A DNA stretch of 64,000 bases from Bifidobacterium minimum (GCF_000741645.1 NZ_JGZD01000007.1:1-64000); one strand, 5' to 3'; positions 1-8,648 are shown, counted from the first letter of the stretch. Notes: generated by a model from the sequence alone, not told the origin. Numbers and translations: made by a program.

Positions 1-471
1 ATCACCGAGATCAAGGCGTGTGACGGCAAAGTGTATGTCTCGCCCATGATCGACTGTTACGACGGCAAGATCGTCGCCTACACGAGGGGACTGCACCCGA
101 ACGCCCGATTGGCCGACACCATGCTCAGAAAGGCGATCGGAACCCTGCCCGATGATACCAGGGTGATCGTGCACTCGGATCGTGGCTGCCACTACCGGTG
201 GCCCGAGTGGATCCGGATCTGCCAGGAGCACGGTATCATCCGCTCCATGAGCAGGAAGGGCTGCTCCCCGGACAACTCCGCCGCCGAGGGATTCTTCGGC
301 CGCATGAAAACCGAGGCGGTCTACCCCGAATACTGGGAGAAACTGACCTGCGCGCAGGTCGTGGAACACGTCGACACGTACATGCACTGGTACAACCACC
401 AACGCATCAAACAATCCCTGGGATGGAAAAGTCCCGTACACTATAGAATGCAACAAGGGCTAGTGGCCTAA
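1..471 (+). mobile_element. IS3-family (IS150-like) transposase OrfB, 3' part only
   Basis: The reading frame is open from base 1, so the gene is cut by the window edge; 156 residues remain. This is the C-terminal half of the rve integrase core that joins IS ends to target DNA. Visible are HSDRG, carrying the second catalytic Asp, then SMSRKGCSPDNSAAEGFFGRMK, whose Glu in the AAEGFF segment is the third residue of the DDE triad. The tail WYNHQRIKQSLGWKSP is typical of the IS150 group. The first catalytic Asp (in the TDIT motif) and OrfA lie outside the window. The element may be whole further left. The stop is at 469-471; the stretch just after it (about 474-508) should hold the right inverted repeat, which cannot be confirmed without the left end. 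Confidence 0.93.
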
Positions 472-1078
472 ACCATCTCCAAGAAAACGTCCGCAGCCCC
501 TTATCTGCCTTTTTCTGCCATTGCCACGGCCTATAGACTTCTATCGATCTGGCGTCGATTGTGTGCGACCTTGTGGCGCGCGTCGATAAGCATATGCGCT
601 GAAAATATTCAAGTCAAACTATTTAGTCATTTTAATAATAGTTTATTCATTTAATAACAATGTAATATGAGAAAGCCCGATGGGGGAAAGGTGAAAATCT
701 CATGAGACGAGGCATCCGGCTGATGCCCGCGATCCGTCGTTCCTTCGCCGGTATTGATGGTGTCGTCGTGGTGCTGGATTTCTCCATCGTGCCGACGCTC
801 GTCATGCGATTATCGGAATTCTGCTCTTCGCGCTCACGATTCCCGGGATTCCCGGATTGAGGGTTCTCACGGCAAGGAAGGATCCGGTCACGTCTCCGGG
901 CATGGTCTGATCCGCAATCCCGCACGACGCGGTTTCGCCGCCCGCCTTCCGTAGCGGCCGATGCCTGTGGGGATCGGGACCACTCACAGATGTCGTGGGG
1001 TGCGATTCCATGCGATACCCACGATATCGAAGCTGCCTCCAAACCGGGAGTCATCAACGTCCGCCATCCCATGGTCGT
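472..1078. other. 607-bp gap with an AT-rich island beside the IS end
   Basis: This stretch lies between the transposase and the membrane protein at 1079-1741. Positions about 600-670 are strikingly AT-rich in an otherwise high-GC window. A small plus-strand ORF starts at 702 behind a purine-rich GGGGGAAAGG and runs about 50 codons, but it matches nothing I recognise. Another frame in 773-910 contains a hydrophobic run (AIIGILLFALTIPGIPGL) without a convincing start, which may be a remnant of a membrane protein. The minus-strand ORF over 647-1072 is rich in Arg, Ser and Pro and looks like noise. I see no supported gene. Confidence 0.4.
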
Positions 1079-1741
1079 TCATTCGCACCTCACGGGTGTT
1101 CCGTAGACGCTCACGAGTCGTGGGTCGCCGGAGGCGGCGATGGTCGCGGCGGTTCCGTTCCAGGTGACGATCCATGACGGGTCCGCGAACGGATCGTTAT
1201 ATGATCCGTCCAGATGGTCCCATCCGGCATCCGTCGGACGCGGCACGATGCTCCCGCTGGGAACGATGAGGAAATCGCCGCCGGATGCCCACATTCCCGT
1301 GGTGTATGTCGCGATGACGGTGCAGCCGGTGACGCTTGTCGGCGTGAGAATGTGGAAGTCGACGCCGATCGCAGTCAGTGCGTACGTGGCCGACTCGATG
1401 ACGAGAACCGCTGCCGTAAGGATGGAAAGGAGGATCCGCAATGGTCTGGGCACCTGCCGCTGCGGTTTCGCGCCGCTGCGGGCGATGATCCACGCGACCC
1501 ATGTGACGATAGCCGCGACCGGTATGAACCATGGGTTGATGAGCGTTCCATGGATGAGTAGGGGTCTTGGCGGGTGCAGTGGTGGCCAGACGTCCTCTCC
1601 TATGACGGCGCGTTCCGCCATGGGTGCAAGCACGAGAAGCATGGTGAGAAAGAACGCTAGTGAGAGCGTAATGCGGCGGCCGATGGCATGACGGGAACGT
1701 GGCGTTTGTTCATCGTCCGATTCTGATATGGACTCCACCAT
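1079..1741 (-). CDS. Hypothetical membrane protein, 220 aa
   Basis: I do not recognise the family. A charged N-terminus of about 25 residues is followed by three hydrophobic segments: about 27-45 (ITLSLAFFLTMLLVLAPM), about 71-88 (WFIPVAAIVTWVAWIIA) and about 103-125 (ILLSILTAAVLVIESATYALTA). The remaining C-terminal part of about 95 residues is soluble, with two Cys (in TGCTVIATYTTG and at the very end, PVRCE) that could form a disulfide if it faces outward. The start ATG has a good upstream AAAGAGG. It stands alone on the minus strand, with the NYN gene upstream on the same strand 73 bp away. Function unknown. Confidence 0.7.
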   Translation of the reverse strand: MVESISESDDEQTPRSRHAIGRRITLSLAFFLTMLLVLAPMAERAVIGEDVWPPLHPPRPLLIHGTLINPWFIPVAAIVTWVAWIIARSGAKPQRQVPRPLRILLSILTAAVLVIESATYALTAIGVDFHILTPTSVTGCTVIATYTTGMWASGGDFLIVPSGSIVPRPTDAGWDHLDGSYNDPFADPSWIVTWNGTAATIAASGDPRLVSVYGTPVRCE

Positions 1742-1814
1742 TGACCTCTTTCCCCGTTTTCTTTCCCTGCCGCCCCATGACTCGAATGCCGTCTCCGGTT
1801 TGGAACCGCCTTGG

Positions 1815-2906
1815 TCACCGCCGCCTGTCGCGCAGACGCAGCTCGGTGATGTTGCCGTTGCGGCGGATCTCCACCTGGCCCTGCCGTGATTCGACGAACT
1901 TCGTGAAGGTCGAGTAGCCGAGCGCGGACTCCTGGAAGGCTGGCTCCATGCGCAGGATCTGGTTCTTCACCTTCGAGGCGTTGTGCCATTCCTCCTCGGT
2001 CTTCGACGTGAAGTACGTCAGTGCACGCAGCAGCAGCTGCGTGGCGCGCGACTTCGAGACGAGCGCCGTGTTGCCGTTGTCGTCGGGAACCTTCTTCGGC
2101 GTCGCGTTCCTGGATGCCGCATCCCGCGCAGCTGAGACGGCGCCGGTCCCGGACGTCTTCCCGGCTTCGTCGGATGCGGGGGAGGGCTTCGGCCCGTTCC
2201 GGCGGGAGACATGCGAGTCGGTCGTCTCCGCGGTCGGATGCTTCGTCTCCGCGGACTTGCCCGTCATGCCCGCATGGTCGGATCGGCGCAAGTCGTGGTC
2301 CACGCACCCCGCTTTGTCGTTTTCGTCCGCCGCCGTCTCCTCGTCTTCACCGCCGTCGGTGTACAGCCCGGGCAGTTCATCGTAGTCGTAGAACTCGTCA
2401 CAGGCGGCGGCGAGCAGGCGGCTGATGGATCCGGCCACGCCGATGCCGATCACCTTGCGTCCCATGCGGCGCACGCGCTGGGCGAGGGGGATGTAGTCGG
2501 AGTCGCCGGCCACGATCACCACGTCGGTGATGTCATGGAGAAGATAGAGGTCCTCGATGACGTCGATGGCGAGTCGGATGTCCGCAGCGTTCTTCACCTT
2601 GCCGGAGGTGGTGAACATCTGGATGGTGTCGACCGCCCGGCTGAGCAGGCGCTGGCGGTACGGCCAGGTCTCGGTGCGCGACCAGTCGCCGTATGCGCGG
2701 CTCGTGGCGACGATGCCGAACGACGAGCAGAAATCGATGATGGCGTCCAGATCGATGGACGGGTCCATGCCCTGATGCTCCTGCGCCTGGTTACGACGTG
2801 AGATGAGGATGTTGTCGAAATCGATGTACACGGCGACGCGATCATCGTCGGCAGGGGAGACTGAGGATTCCACGGATACCGCGGATGATGATGCACTTGT
2901 GGTCAC
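1815..2906 (-). CDS. NYN-domain (PIN-like) protein with a C-terminal LOTUS/OST-HTH-like domain
   Basis: Residues about 22-175 form a NYN (LabA/DUF88) domain, a PIN-fold putative ribonuclease. The acidic metal-binding positions are visible in VYIDFDN, in ADIRLAIDV and in VAGDSDYIPL, followed by GRKVIGIGV. A charged, low-complexity linker (about 185-290, rich in Asp, Glu, Ser, Lys) leads to a C-terminal domain of about 70 residues (ATQLLLRALTYF to EIRRNGNITELRLRD) that fits the OST-HTH/LOTUS pattern, an RNA-binding winged helix often paired with NYN. The start is a GTG with GGAGAA very close upstream, so the exact start is uncertain. Expected role: RNA processing or decay. No substrate can be read from the sequence. 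Confidence 0.85.
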   Translation of the reverse strand: MTTSASSSAVSVESSVSPADDDRVAVYIDFDNILISRRNQAQEHQGMDPSIDLDAIIDFCSSFGIVATSRAYGDWSRTETWPYRQRLLSRAVDTIQMFTTSGKVKNAADIRLAIDVIEDLYLLHDITDVVIVAGDSDYIPLAQRVRRMGRKVIGIGVAGSISRLLAAACDEFYDYDELPGLYTDGGEDEETAADENDKAGCVDHDLRRSDHAGMTGKSAETKHPTAETTDSHVSRRNGPKPSPASDEAGKTSGTGAVSAARDAASRNATPKKVPDDNGNTALVSKSRATQLLLRALTYFTSKTEEEWHNASKVKNQILRMEPAFQESALGYSTFTKFVESRQGQVEIRRNGNITELRLRDRRR

Positions 2907-3001
2907 TTCTCCAGTCTAGCCGCTATGCGTACTGAGCATACGTGCGTCCGATTCCCGTTGCTCAGGGTGCGGGCCGATCATAGATCGAGGCGTCGTCGAC
3001 G

Positions 3002-3048
3002 GCGTCATCGCCAATTCCCGTCGTGCATACGGGAATTGGCGATGACGC
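3002..3048. repeat. Perfect 20-bp inverted repeat, 7-nt loop
   Basis: Arms at 3002-3021 and 3029-3048 are exact reverse complements around the loop CGTGCAT. The hairpin sits between two divergently transcribed genes (NYN at 2906 on minus, dehydrogenase at 3227 on plus), so it is not at a gene end. It has no T-tract on either side. It could be a regulatory cruciform or operator, a leader hairpin in either 5' UTR, or a small repeat element. The rest of the 320-bp intergenic region (2907-3226) holds a direct repeat of CGAATTT near 3147 and 3161 and a TAGAAT that could be a -10 box for the dehydrogenase. Confidence 0.85.
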
Positions 3049-3226
3049 GATCTGACGAAGTGTCGCGACTTTCCCGGGGTTCCGCCTGGAGTCCCGCGAA
3101 AACGCCCGGAACTTTATGAAAACGCCACGATATCTCCTGAACGTCCGAATTTTCTATCCGAATTTCCTAGAATGGATGGGGGAGCGGAGGCTCCCCGCGT
3201 GTACGCCGCAAACAAGGAGGTTTGCC

Positions 3227-4243
3227 ATGGATGGCATTCATGTCGTCGCCAATATCGGATCGGGAACGATGGGTCATGCCACCGCCCTGCAGTTCGCCTG
3301 GTACGGGTATTCCGTGCGCATGCTCGACGTGTCGGACAAGGCGTTGAGCCATGGCATGGCATTGATCGACGCGGATCTGGCGACGTTCGTCGGCAAGGGC
3401 ATCGTTGATCGGAAGGACGTCGAGGCCATCAGGTCGCGGATCGCGCCGACGACCGATTTCGGCGAGGCTCTGGGCGGCGCCGACTTCGTCGTCGAGTCGG
3501 TGCTCGAGGATCTGGAGGTCAAACGCGACGTGTGGAGGCATGCCGAGGAGTGCGCTCCCGAAGACGCCATCTTCGCCACCAACACCTCGGGGCTGAGCCC
3601 GACCTCCATCGCGCAGGTTCTGGACCACCCCGAGCGTTTTCTGGTCGCGCATTTCTACAATCCCGCGCATCTGATGCCGCTGGTGGAGGTGGTGCCCGCG
3701 CGGCAGACGGATCCGCGGATCGTGGAGCGTACCGTGGATCTGCTCGACTCCGTGGGCAAGCATGCGGTTGCCTTGGATCGGGAGGCGCCGGGGTTCGTGG
3801 GCAACCGTATTCAGGCGGCCGTCATCCGCGAGGCGCTGTACATCATCCGTCAGGGTATAGCGAGTCCGCAGGCCGTCGACGACATCGTCAAGTACAGCCT
3901 CGGACTTCGGTGGAGCGTTCTCGGGCCCGTGATCAGTGCCGATCTGGGTGGACTCGACGTGTTCGATACGCTGATGCGGTATCTGTCCCCCGAACTGAGC
4001 AGTGAGCGGGATGCCGATCCGCTGCTGGAGGAGAAGGTCCGCGACGGGAATCTGGGACTGAAGACGGGTCACGGATTCTACGACTGGACGGGCGAGAGGG
4101 GAGCCGAGATCGTGCGCGATCGCGACGAGCGGCTGCTCGACGCGATGAGCCGGGAGCTGGCCGATCGGAAGCCGCAGGACGGAGGCCGGAAGCCGGACCG
4201 GAAGCCGAAGGACGAAGGTCAGAAGCCAAAGGATGAGTCGTGA
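3227..4243 (+). CDS. 3-hydroxyacyl-CoA (3-hydroxybutyryl-CoA) dehydrogenase family protein
   Basis: NAD-dependent oxidation of an L-3-hydroxyacyl-CoA or a related hydroxy acid. The N-terminal Rossmann fold carries GSGTMG at residues 11-16, with NTSGLSPT around 124. The catalytic region HFYNPAHLMPLVE begins near residue 142. The helical C-terminal dimerisation domain is present (ETPGFVGNR-like APGFVGNRI, and GLGLRW-like SLGLRWSVLGP). The start at 3227 follows GGAGG and removes an unconvincing 37-codon extension. About 25 residues at the end are a charged low-complexity tail of RKP/DRK/KPKDE repeats. No other beta-oxidation gene is near, so the true substrate is open; L-gulonate dehydrogenase-like activity is one alternative. 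Confidence 0.85.
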   Translation: MDGIHVVANIGSGTMGHATALQFAWYGYSVRMLDVSDKALSHGMALIDADLATFVGKGIVDRKDVEAIRSRIAPTTDFGEALGGADFVVESVLEDLEVKRDVWRHAEECAPEDAIFATNTSGLSPTSIAQVLDHPERFLVAHFYNPAHLMPLVEVVPARQTDPRIVERTVDLLDSVGKHAVALDREAPGFVGNRIQAAVIREALYIIRQGIASPQAVDDIVKYSLGLRWSVLGPVISADLGGLDVFDTLMRYLSPELSSERDADPLLEEKVRDGNLGLKTGHGFYDWTGERGAEIVRDRDERLLDAMSRELADRKPQDGGRKPDRKPKDEGQKPKDES

Positions 4244-4270
4244 TGTGCGGAACCCGTGAGATGAAGACCC

Positions 4271-4335
4271 CGCTGTGAGGATTCTGCGCTGTGGGGATCC
4301 TGTCGTGTGAGGATTCTGTCGTGTGAGGATTCTGC
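4271..4335. repeat. Four tandem copies of a ~16-bp unit
   Basis: Units of 16, 17, 16 and 16 bp based on CGTGTGAGGATTCTGT lie just downstream of the dehydrogenase stop (4243). Copies at 4271, 4287, 4304 and 4320; copies 3 and 4 differ only at the last base. The region is non-coding between converging genes. Likely a slipped-strand minisatellite; no function is evident. Confidence 0.85.
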
Positions 4336-4439
4336 CGTGAAGGTGAGAGGACCTGGATGGATCGTCGGGCATGGCGTCGGGCGGTCCGTCCCGGGTCCTC
4401 CCTATCGGTTATCGCCAGTCTTCTTACCGGTTATCCCCA

Positions 4440-4976
4440 TCATCCGCGCTGGTTGTAGTCCTCGGCCAGCTCGTTCATCGCATGAAGGAATTTGTACATG
4501 TAGATGAACGGGCCGATGATGATAAGCGATCCGAGAACGTTCCACAGCCAGTAGTCGGAGGCGGATAGGTTCCTTGCATGCCCGCGCCGCTCAAGCTCGT
4601 CGCCGATCCGGTTGCTGATCCTATGCCACCACACGAACCATGCGATGCCCGCCGTGATCCAGCCGACGAGGAAGAACATCAGGCAGTAGTGCATGGTCTT
4701 TTTGCCGTCATACCGGTCGGCTATCAGATTCACCGTGTTGGTCGACTCCGTCATGACCACGATGTCGTAGATGCCGAAGGTTATGAGGCCGAGGAGCAGG
4801 AATTTCAGAAGCCCTCTGTTGGTTTTGCGCTGTCCGACGGGTGCCTGGAGGGGTGGCAGCGCGGTTGATGCCGGCGGCTGGTTCTGCGTGTTCGGCTGGT
4901 TCTGCGTGTTCGATTGGTTCTGCGTGTTCGGCTGGCCCTGCGTCTGTGGATAGTATGGGAATTGTTGATTCTCCAC
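4440..4976 (-). CDS. DUF4234-type membrane protein with N-terminal Gln/Asn repeats
   Basis: Residues about 55-178 match the DUF4234 pattern: LLLGLITFGIYDIVVMTESTNTVN, then YCLMFFLVGWITAGIAWFVWWHRISNRIGDELERRG, then a third hydrophobic segment (LWNVLGSLIIIGPFIYMYKFL). Three membrane spans are expected. The N-terminus is a low-complexity cytoplasmic or extracellular tail with repeated NTQNQP units, coded by three exact or near-exact 18-bp repeats at 4882-4935. I chose the GTG at 4976 because AAGAGGA lies upstream at proper spacing; an in-frame ATG at 4994 has no ribosome binding site. Function of the family is unknown. Confidence 0.82.
   Translation of the reverse strand: MENQQFPYYPQTQGQPNTQNQSNTQNQPNTQNQPPASTALPPLQAPVGQRKTNRGLLKFLLLGLITFGIYDIVVMTESTNTVNLIADRYDGKKTMHYCLMFFLVGWITAGIAWFVWWHRISNRIGDELERRGHARNLSASDYWLWNVLGSLIIIGPFIYMYKFLHAMNELAEDYNQRG
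4882..4935. repeat. Three 18-bp in-frame repeats inside the DUF4234 gene
   Basis: Copies at 4882-4899, 4900-4917 and 4918-4935. The first and third are identical and the middle one differs at two bases. On the minus strand each codes for a six-residue Gln/Asn-rich unit. Because 18 is a multiple of 3, gain or loss of units would vary the tail length without breaking the frame. Confidence 0.9.
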
Positions 4977-5243
4977 GTTGTCCTCTTCCCCCATGGTGCG
5001 ACGATGCCGTATCAGCATATCGTGCCGAGGGGACGGGGGCATCGGCGTGACGGCGGCTACGGGTGCCATGGTTCGCCGCCTCGGCCGCTGGACCGTTCGA
5101 TCCGACGGCTTTCGGCCGTGCTCATCGGACGCCGGTTCGGATGGTCACGGTCCATACAACACGTGTGCGATACCATGAACGGGTCAACAACGCGGGCAAC
5201 GCGGAGAGAAATCAGAGAGCAGCGAACGAAGGGTAGTGGAAGA

Positions 5244-6434
5244 GTGTACGACTTCACCACGGTGATCGACCGTCACGGCACGGGATCCGAGAAATGGCAC
5301 CTCATCGACGAGAGCATGGGGAAGGGCAACGACGATGTGCTGGCTCTGTCCGTCGCGGATATGGAGTTCCGTCCTGCGCCGCAGATCGTGGACGCTCTGG
5401 TGGATTCATCAAGGAACGACATCTTCGGATACGACTATGTGACCGACGACTATCGCGATGCCGTCGTCTCCTGGATGTCCCGCCACCATGAATTCGAGGT
5501 CGACCCGGCGTGGATCAGCGTGTCCGACGGGGTGATGCCCGCCATCAACGTGGCGTTGCGTGCGTTCACGCATCCCGGGGACAGGGTCATCATCCAGCGT
5601 CCCGTGTACTACCCGTTCACGATGGCCGCCGAGCGCACCGGTCTGACCATCCTCGACAACGAGCTCATCCTCGGCGATGACGGACGATACGTGATGGACT
5701 TCGACGATCTTGAGCGGAAGGCGTCGGATCCGCGGTGCACGGCCATCATCGTGTGCAATCCCCACAATCCCGTCGGACGGGTGTGGACGCCCGATGAGCT
5801 GCGGCGACTGGGGGATATCGCCATCGAGAACGGTCTGACGATCCTGTGCGACGAGATCCATGCCGACTTCGCCCATCCCGGACACCGCGTGACCATGTTC
5901 TCCACCTTGGGGGAGCGGTACGCGCGGCACTGTCTCGAATTCACCGCGCCCACCAAAACCTTCAACCTCGCTGGTCTTCTGTGCTCCAACGTGATCATCC
6001 CCGATCCGGAGCTGAAGCGGGCTTTCGACGTCGCCGCCGAGAACATCGGAGGGCTGACGGTCAGCCATTTCGGACTCGTCGCATGCCGCGCCGCATACGA
6101 GTCGGCCGAGGGATGGCTTGAGCAGCTGCGGGGCGTCCTGTCGTCGAACCTCGCGATCCTGCGGGACATGGCCGGTTCATGCGACGGGCTGCGACTGATC
6201 GAACCGGAGGGAACGTACCTCGCATGGCTCGACTGCCGAGGACTGGGACTCGACGCCGACGGGCTGCGCGACCTCATGCGCGGCACCGGGCGCGTCTACC
6301 TCGACGAGGGCGTGCTGTTCGGTGCCTCCGGATCGGGGTTCGAACGCGTCAACCTGGCATGTCCGACGTCGATGATGGAACGCGCGGCGTCCGGGATACG
6401 TGACGCCGCCCTGGCTGCGTCCGTGGCCCGATGA
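5244..6434 (+). CDS. MalY/PatB-family PLP-dependent aminotransferase (cystathionine beta-lyase-like)
   Basis: Class I/II fold-type I PLP enzyme of the MalY/PatB branch, which cleaves C-S bonds of cystathionine or cysteine conjugates. Family hallmarks: the start VYDFTTVIDRHGTGSEKW, LSVADMEFRPAPQI, VCNPHNPVGRVW, CDEIHADF for the cofactor Asp, and the Schiff-base Lys in TAPTKTFNLAGL. Length of 396 is normal. I placed the start at the GTG at 5244, because homologues begin at this YDF motif. An in-frame ATG at 5175 would add 23 Arg/Thr-rich residues. The stop overlaps the next gene by ATGA, so it is probably cotranscribed with nhaA. It may supply homocysteine or release sulfide in methionine metabolism. 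Confidence 0.9.
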   Translation: MYDFTTVIDRHGTGSEKWHLIDESMGKGNDDVLALSVADMEFRPAPQIVDALVDSSRNDIFGYDYVTDDYRDAVVSWMSRHHEFEVDPAWISVSDGVMPAINVALRAFTHPGDRVIIQRPVYYPFTMAAERTGLTILDNELILGDDGRYVMDFDDLERKASDPRCTAIIVCNPHNPVGRVWTPDELRRLGDIAIENGLTILCDEIHADFAHPGHRVTMFSTLGERYARHCLEFTAPTKTFNLAGLLCSNVIIPDPELKRAFDVAAENIGGLTVSHFGLVACRAAYESAEGWLEQLRGVLSSNLAILRDMAGSCDGLRLIEPEGTYLAWLDCRGLGLDADGLRDLMRGTGRVYLDEGVLFGASGSGFERVNLACPTSMMERAASGIRDAALAASVAR

Positions 6435-7837
6435 ACGGTTCGGACGGACGTCGGTCACGGTCCTTCTTCCGACTCGTATCGCGGCTGGCCTCATCGGACC
6501 GCGCGTCCGGGCTGATCATGCTCGCCTGCGCGGTCGCGGGGCTTCTTCTCGCCAATCTCCCCTGGACATCCTTGGGCTTCCGTTCCGTGGTCGACATGCA
6601 GCTGACGATGCCGAGACTTCCGTTTTTGCCGGAGTTCTCCTGGTCCATGACGGCAGGCGATGCCGTCCAGGACGGTCTGCTCACCGTGTTCTTCCTCGTG
6701 GTCGGACTGGATCTGCGCCAGGAGATGGCGACCGGCTCCCTGAACGACCCGCGCTCCGCCGCGGTCCCCATGCTTTCCGCCGTGGGGGGGATGCTGGCTC
6801 CACCGGTGGTGTTCGTCGCCGTCGTCGGCGCCTTCGCCCTGTGGGGTCCCGGGGACGTGGGGCAGGTGATCATCGAAGGGACCTCGGTCGACGTCGCCGG
6901 GGCGATGCGGGGATGGGCGGTGCCGACGGCCACCGACATAGCGTTCTCCCTCGCGGTCCTCTCCCTGTTCGCGGCATCCCTTCCGGGATCGATCCGCGCC
7001 TTCCTGATGACGCTGGCGACTGTCGATGATCTTCTCGCGATCGTGGTCATAGCGGTGTTCTTCTCGTCCCTCGGCCACTGGTGGTGGTTCCTGGGAATCG
7101 TCGCATGCGCCGCGTCATGGGCGTTCCTGGTGAGACGGCGTCGTGTTCCGTGGCCGGCCGTCGCGGTGGTCGGGATCCTCTCATGGATCATGATGGATCT
7201 GGCCGGCGTCCACCCCACTCTGGCGGGCGTCGTCGTCGGACTGTGCACTCCCGCCCGGGAGATTCACGGCGAGTCCACGCCGCGGGCGGGACGGTACAGG
7301 GATCGTCTTCAGCCGTTCTCATCGCTTCTGGCGCTGCCCGTGTTCGCCGTCGTGGCGTCCGGGGTGACGGTGGGGAACGTCACATGGACGTCGCTGTTCT
7401 CCCCGATAGTCGTGGCCCTCATCCTCGCTCTGGTCGTCGGCAAACCCCTGGGGGTGATGACGGTCGCATGGCTGTCGACCCACGTGGGCCGGCTGCGGCT
7501 TGCGCCCGGATTGCGCGTGCGCGATCTTGCTCCCATGGCCTGCGCGTGCGGCATCGGATTCACCGTCGCGCTGCTTCTGGCGTCGTTGGCGTATCCCGAT
7601 GCGACGCTGTCCACGCAGGCGCGCGTCGGCGTGCTGGCGGGATCGCTGATCGCCGCCATCCTCTCCGCGGTGCTTCTGCATCGTCAGTCGGTGCGATTCA
7701 CGCGGACGGCAGTGGAGGGCATGGACGCTGGTAGCGTGGAGCCCGGCGGAATCATCATCAGCATCACGGGAAGTCAGCATCACGGAAACGAAGGGACGGC
7801 ATCCAATGACGGACACGACGAACGGTCACGCGGCTGA
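6431..7837 (+). CDS. nhaA: Na+/H+ antiporter NhaA
   Basis: Integral membrane antiporter that expels Na+ in exchange for protons. The NhaA signature is clear: FFLVVGLDLRQEM, AVGGMLAPPVVF, then GWAVPTATDIAFSLAVLSL with the paired-Asp region LATVDDLLAIVVIAVFF that holds the ion-binding aspartates, and CGIGFTVALLLASLAY near the end. About 11-12 hydrophobic spans fit. At 468 residues it is longer than the usual ~390 because of a hydrophilic C-terminal tail of about 45 residues. That tail overlaps the start of the next gene by 32 bp. It begins inside the stop of the MalY-type gene (ATGA overlap). Confidence 0.95.
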   Translation: MNGSDGRRSRSFFRLVSRLASSDRASGLIMLACAVAGLLLANLPWTSLGFRSVVDMQLTMPRLPFLPEFSWSMTAGDAVQDGLLTVFFLVVGLDLRQEMATGSLNDPRSAAVPMLSAVGGMLAPPVVFVAVVGAFALWGPGDVGQVIIEGTSVDVAGAMRGWAVPTATDIAFSLAVLSLFAASLPGSIRAFLMTLATVDDLLAIVVIAVFFSSLGHWWWFLGIVACAASWAFLVRRRRVPWPAVAVVGILSWIMMDLAGVHPTLAGVVVGLCTPAREIHGESTPRAGRYRDRLQPFSSLLALPVFAVVASGVTVGNVTWTSLFSPIVVALILALVVGKPLGVMTVAWLSTHVGRLRLAPGLRVRDLAPMACACGIGFTVALLLASLAYPDATLSTQARVGVLAGSLIAAILSAVLLHRQSVRFTRTAVEGMDAGSVEPGGIIISITGSQHHGNEGTASNDGHDERSRG

Positions 7838-8648
7838 CCACGCGGCCGGCCATGGCGATGATCATAGGGACGATCCCGCGGGCGATGGCCGCGAGACCGT
7901 ATCGGATGGGCGCACCGTGGGCGAACCGGATGGGACGTATACGCGCGGTCCGATGATCATGCGCGGTCCCATGATTCCGCCCGACACCACGACCGGGAAT
8001 CTGCTCAAACGCGGTCAGCCCGCCGAATGGCGGCATTCGGACGCGTGGCGGGTGCTGAGGATCCAGTCGGAGTTCGTGGATGGCTTCGACGCGCTCGCCG
8101 AGCTCGGTCCGGCGGTCACGGTGTTCGGATCCGCCCGGGTGGGTGAGGACGACGCCGCCTATGACGCCGCCCGTGGCATGGGGCGCGACATCGCGTCCCA
8201 TGGTGTCGCGGTCGTCACCGGGGGAGGACCGGGCATCATGGAGGCCGCCAACCGTGGTGCGGCCGAGGCGGGTGGCGTCTCCGTGGGACTCGGCATCGAG
8301 CTGCCCCATGAGCAGGGACTCAACGAGTGGGTCAATCTGGGGATGACCTTCCGGTATTTCTTCGTGCGCAAGACGATGTTCGTCAAATACTCGTCCGGCG
8401 TGATCGTGTGCCCCGGAGGATTCGGAACGCTGGACGAGATGTTCGAGCTGCTGACGCTCGTGCAGACCCACAAGTCCACGTCCATGCCCATCGTCCTGTT
8501 CGATACCGCGTATTGGACGGGGCTTCTCGATTGGATCGAAACCACCCTGCGTCCGCGGAGGATGATCTCGGCGTGGGATCCCTCGCTTGTCGTCACCACC
8601 GACGATCCGCAGGAGGCCGTGCGGGTGGCGTTGCGCGATTTGCGATAG
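7806..8648 (+). CDS. LOG-family protein (TIGR00730, phosphoribohydrolase-like)
   Basis: Rossmann-fold family that includes cytokinin-activating LOG enzymes, which cleave nucleoside 5'-monophosphates to free base and ribose 5-phosphate. Visible motifs are VTGGGPGIMEAANRGA and the signature PGGFGTLDEMFELLT, plus VFGSAR early in the domain. The first ~65 residues are a His/Asp-rich variable tail. A GAAGGGA site precedes the ATG, and the gene overlaps nhaA by 32 bp, which suggests one transcript. In bacteria this family probably salvages or detoxifies modified nucleotides; the substrate here is not determinable. Confidence 0.92.
   Translation: MTDTTNGHAADHAAGHGDDHRDDPAGDGRETVSDGRTVGEPDGTYTRGPMIMRGPMIPPDTTTGNLLKRGQPAEWRHSDAWRVLRIQSEFVDGFDALAELGPAVTVFGSARVGEDDAAYDAARGMGRDIASHGVAVVTGGGPGIMEAANRGAAEAGGVSVGLGIELPHEQGLNEWVNLGMTFRYFFVRKTMFVKYSSGVIVCPGGFGTLDEMFELLTLVQTHKSTSMPIVLFDTAYWTGLLDWIETTLRPRRMISAWDPSLVVTTDDPQEAVRVALRDLR

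Noticed and set aside
647-1072. 141-codon minus-strand ORF beside the IS end
   Set aside because: Arg/Ser/Pro-rich, no recognisable motif, crosses an AT-rich patch; not supported as a gene.
3167-4372. 401-codon minus-strand ORF antisense to the dehydrogenase
   Set aside because: Composition is His/Arg/Pro-heavy and the plus strand carries a full conserved dehydrogenase; this is a codon-bias shadow.
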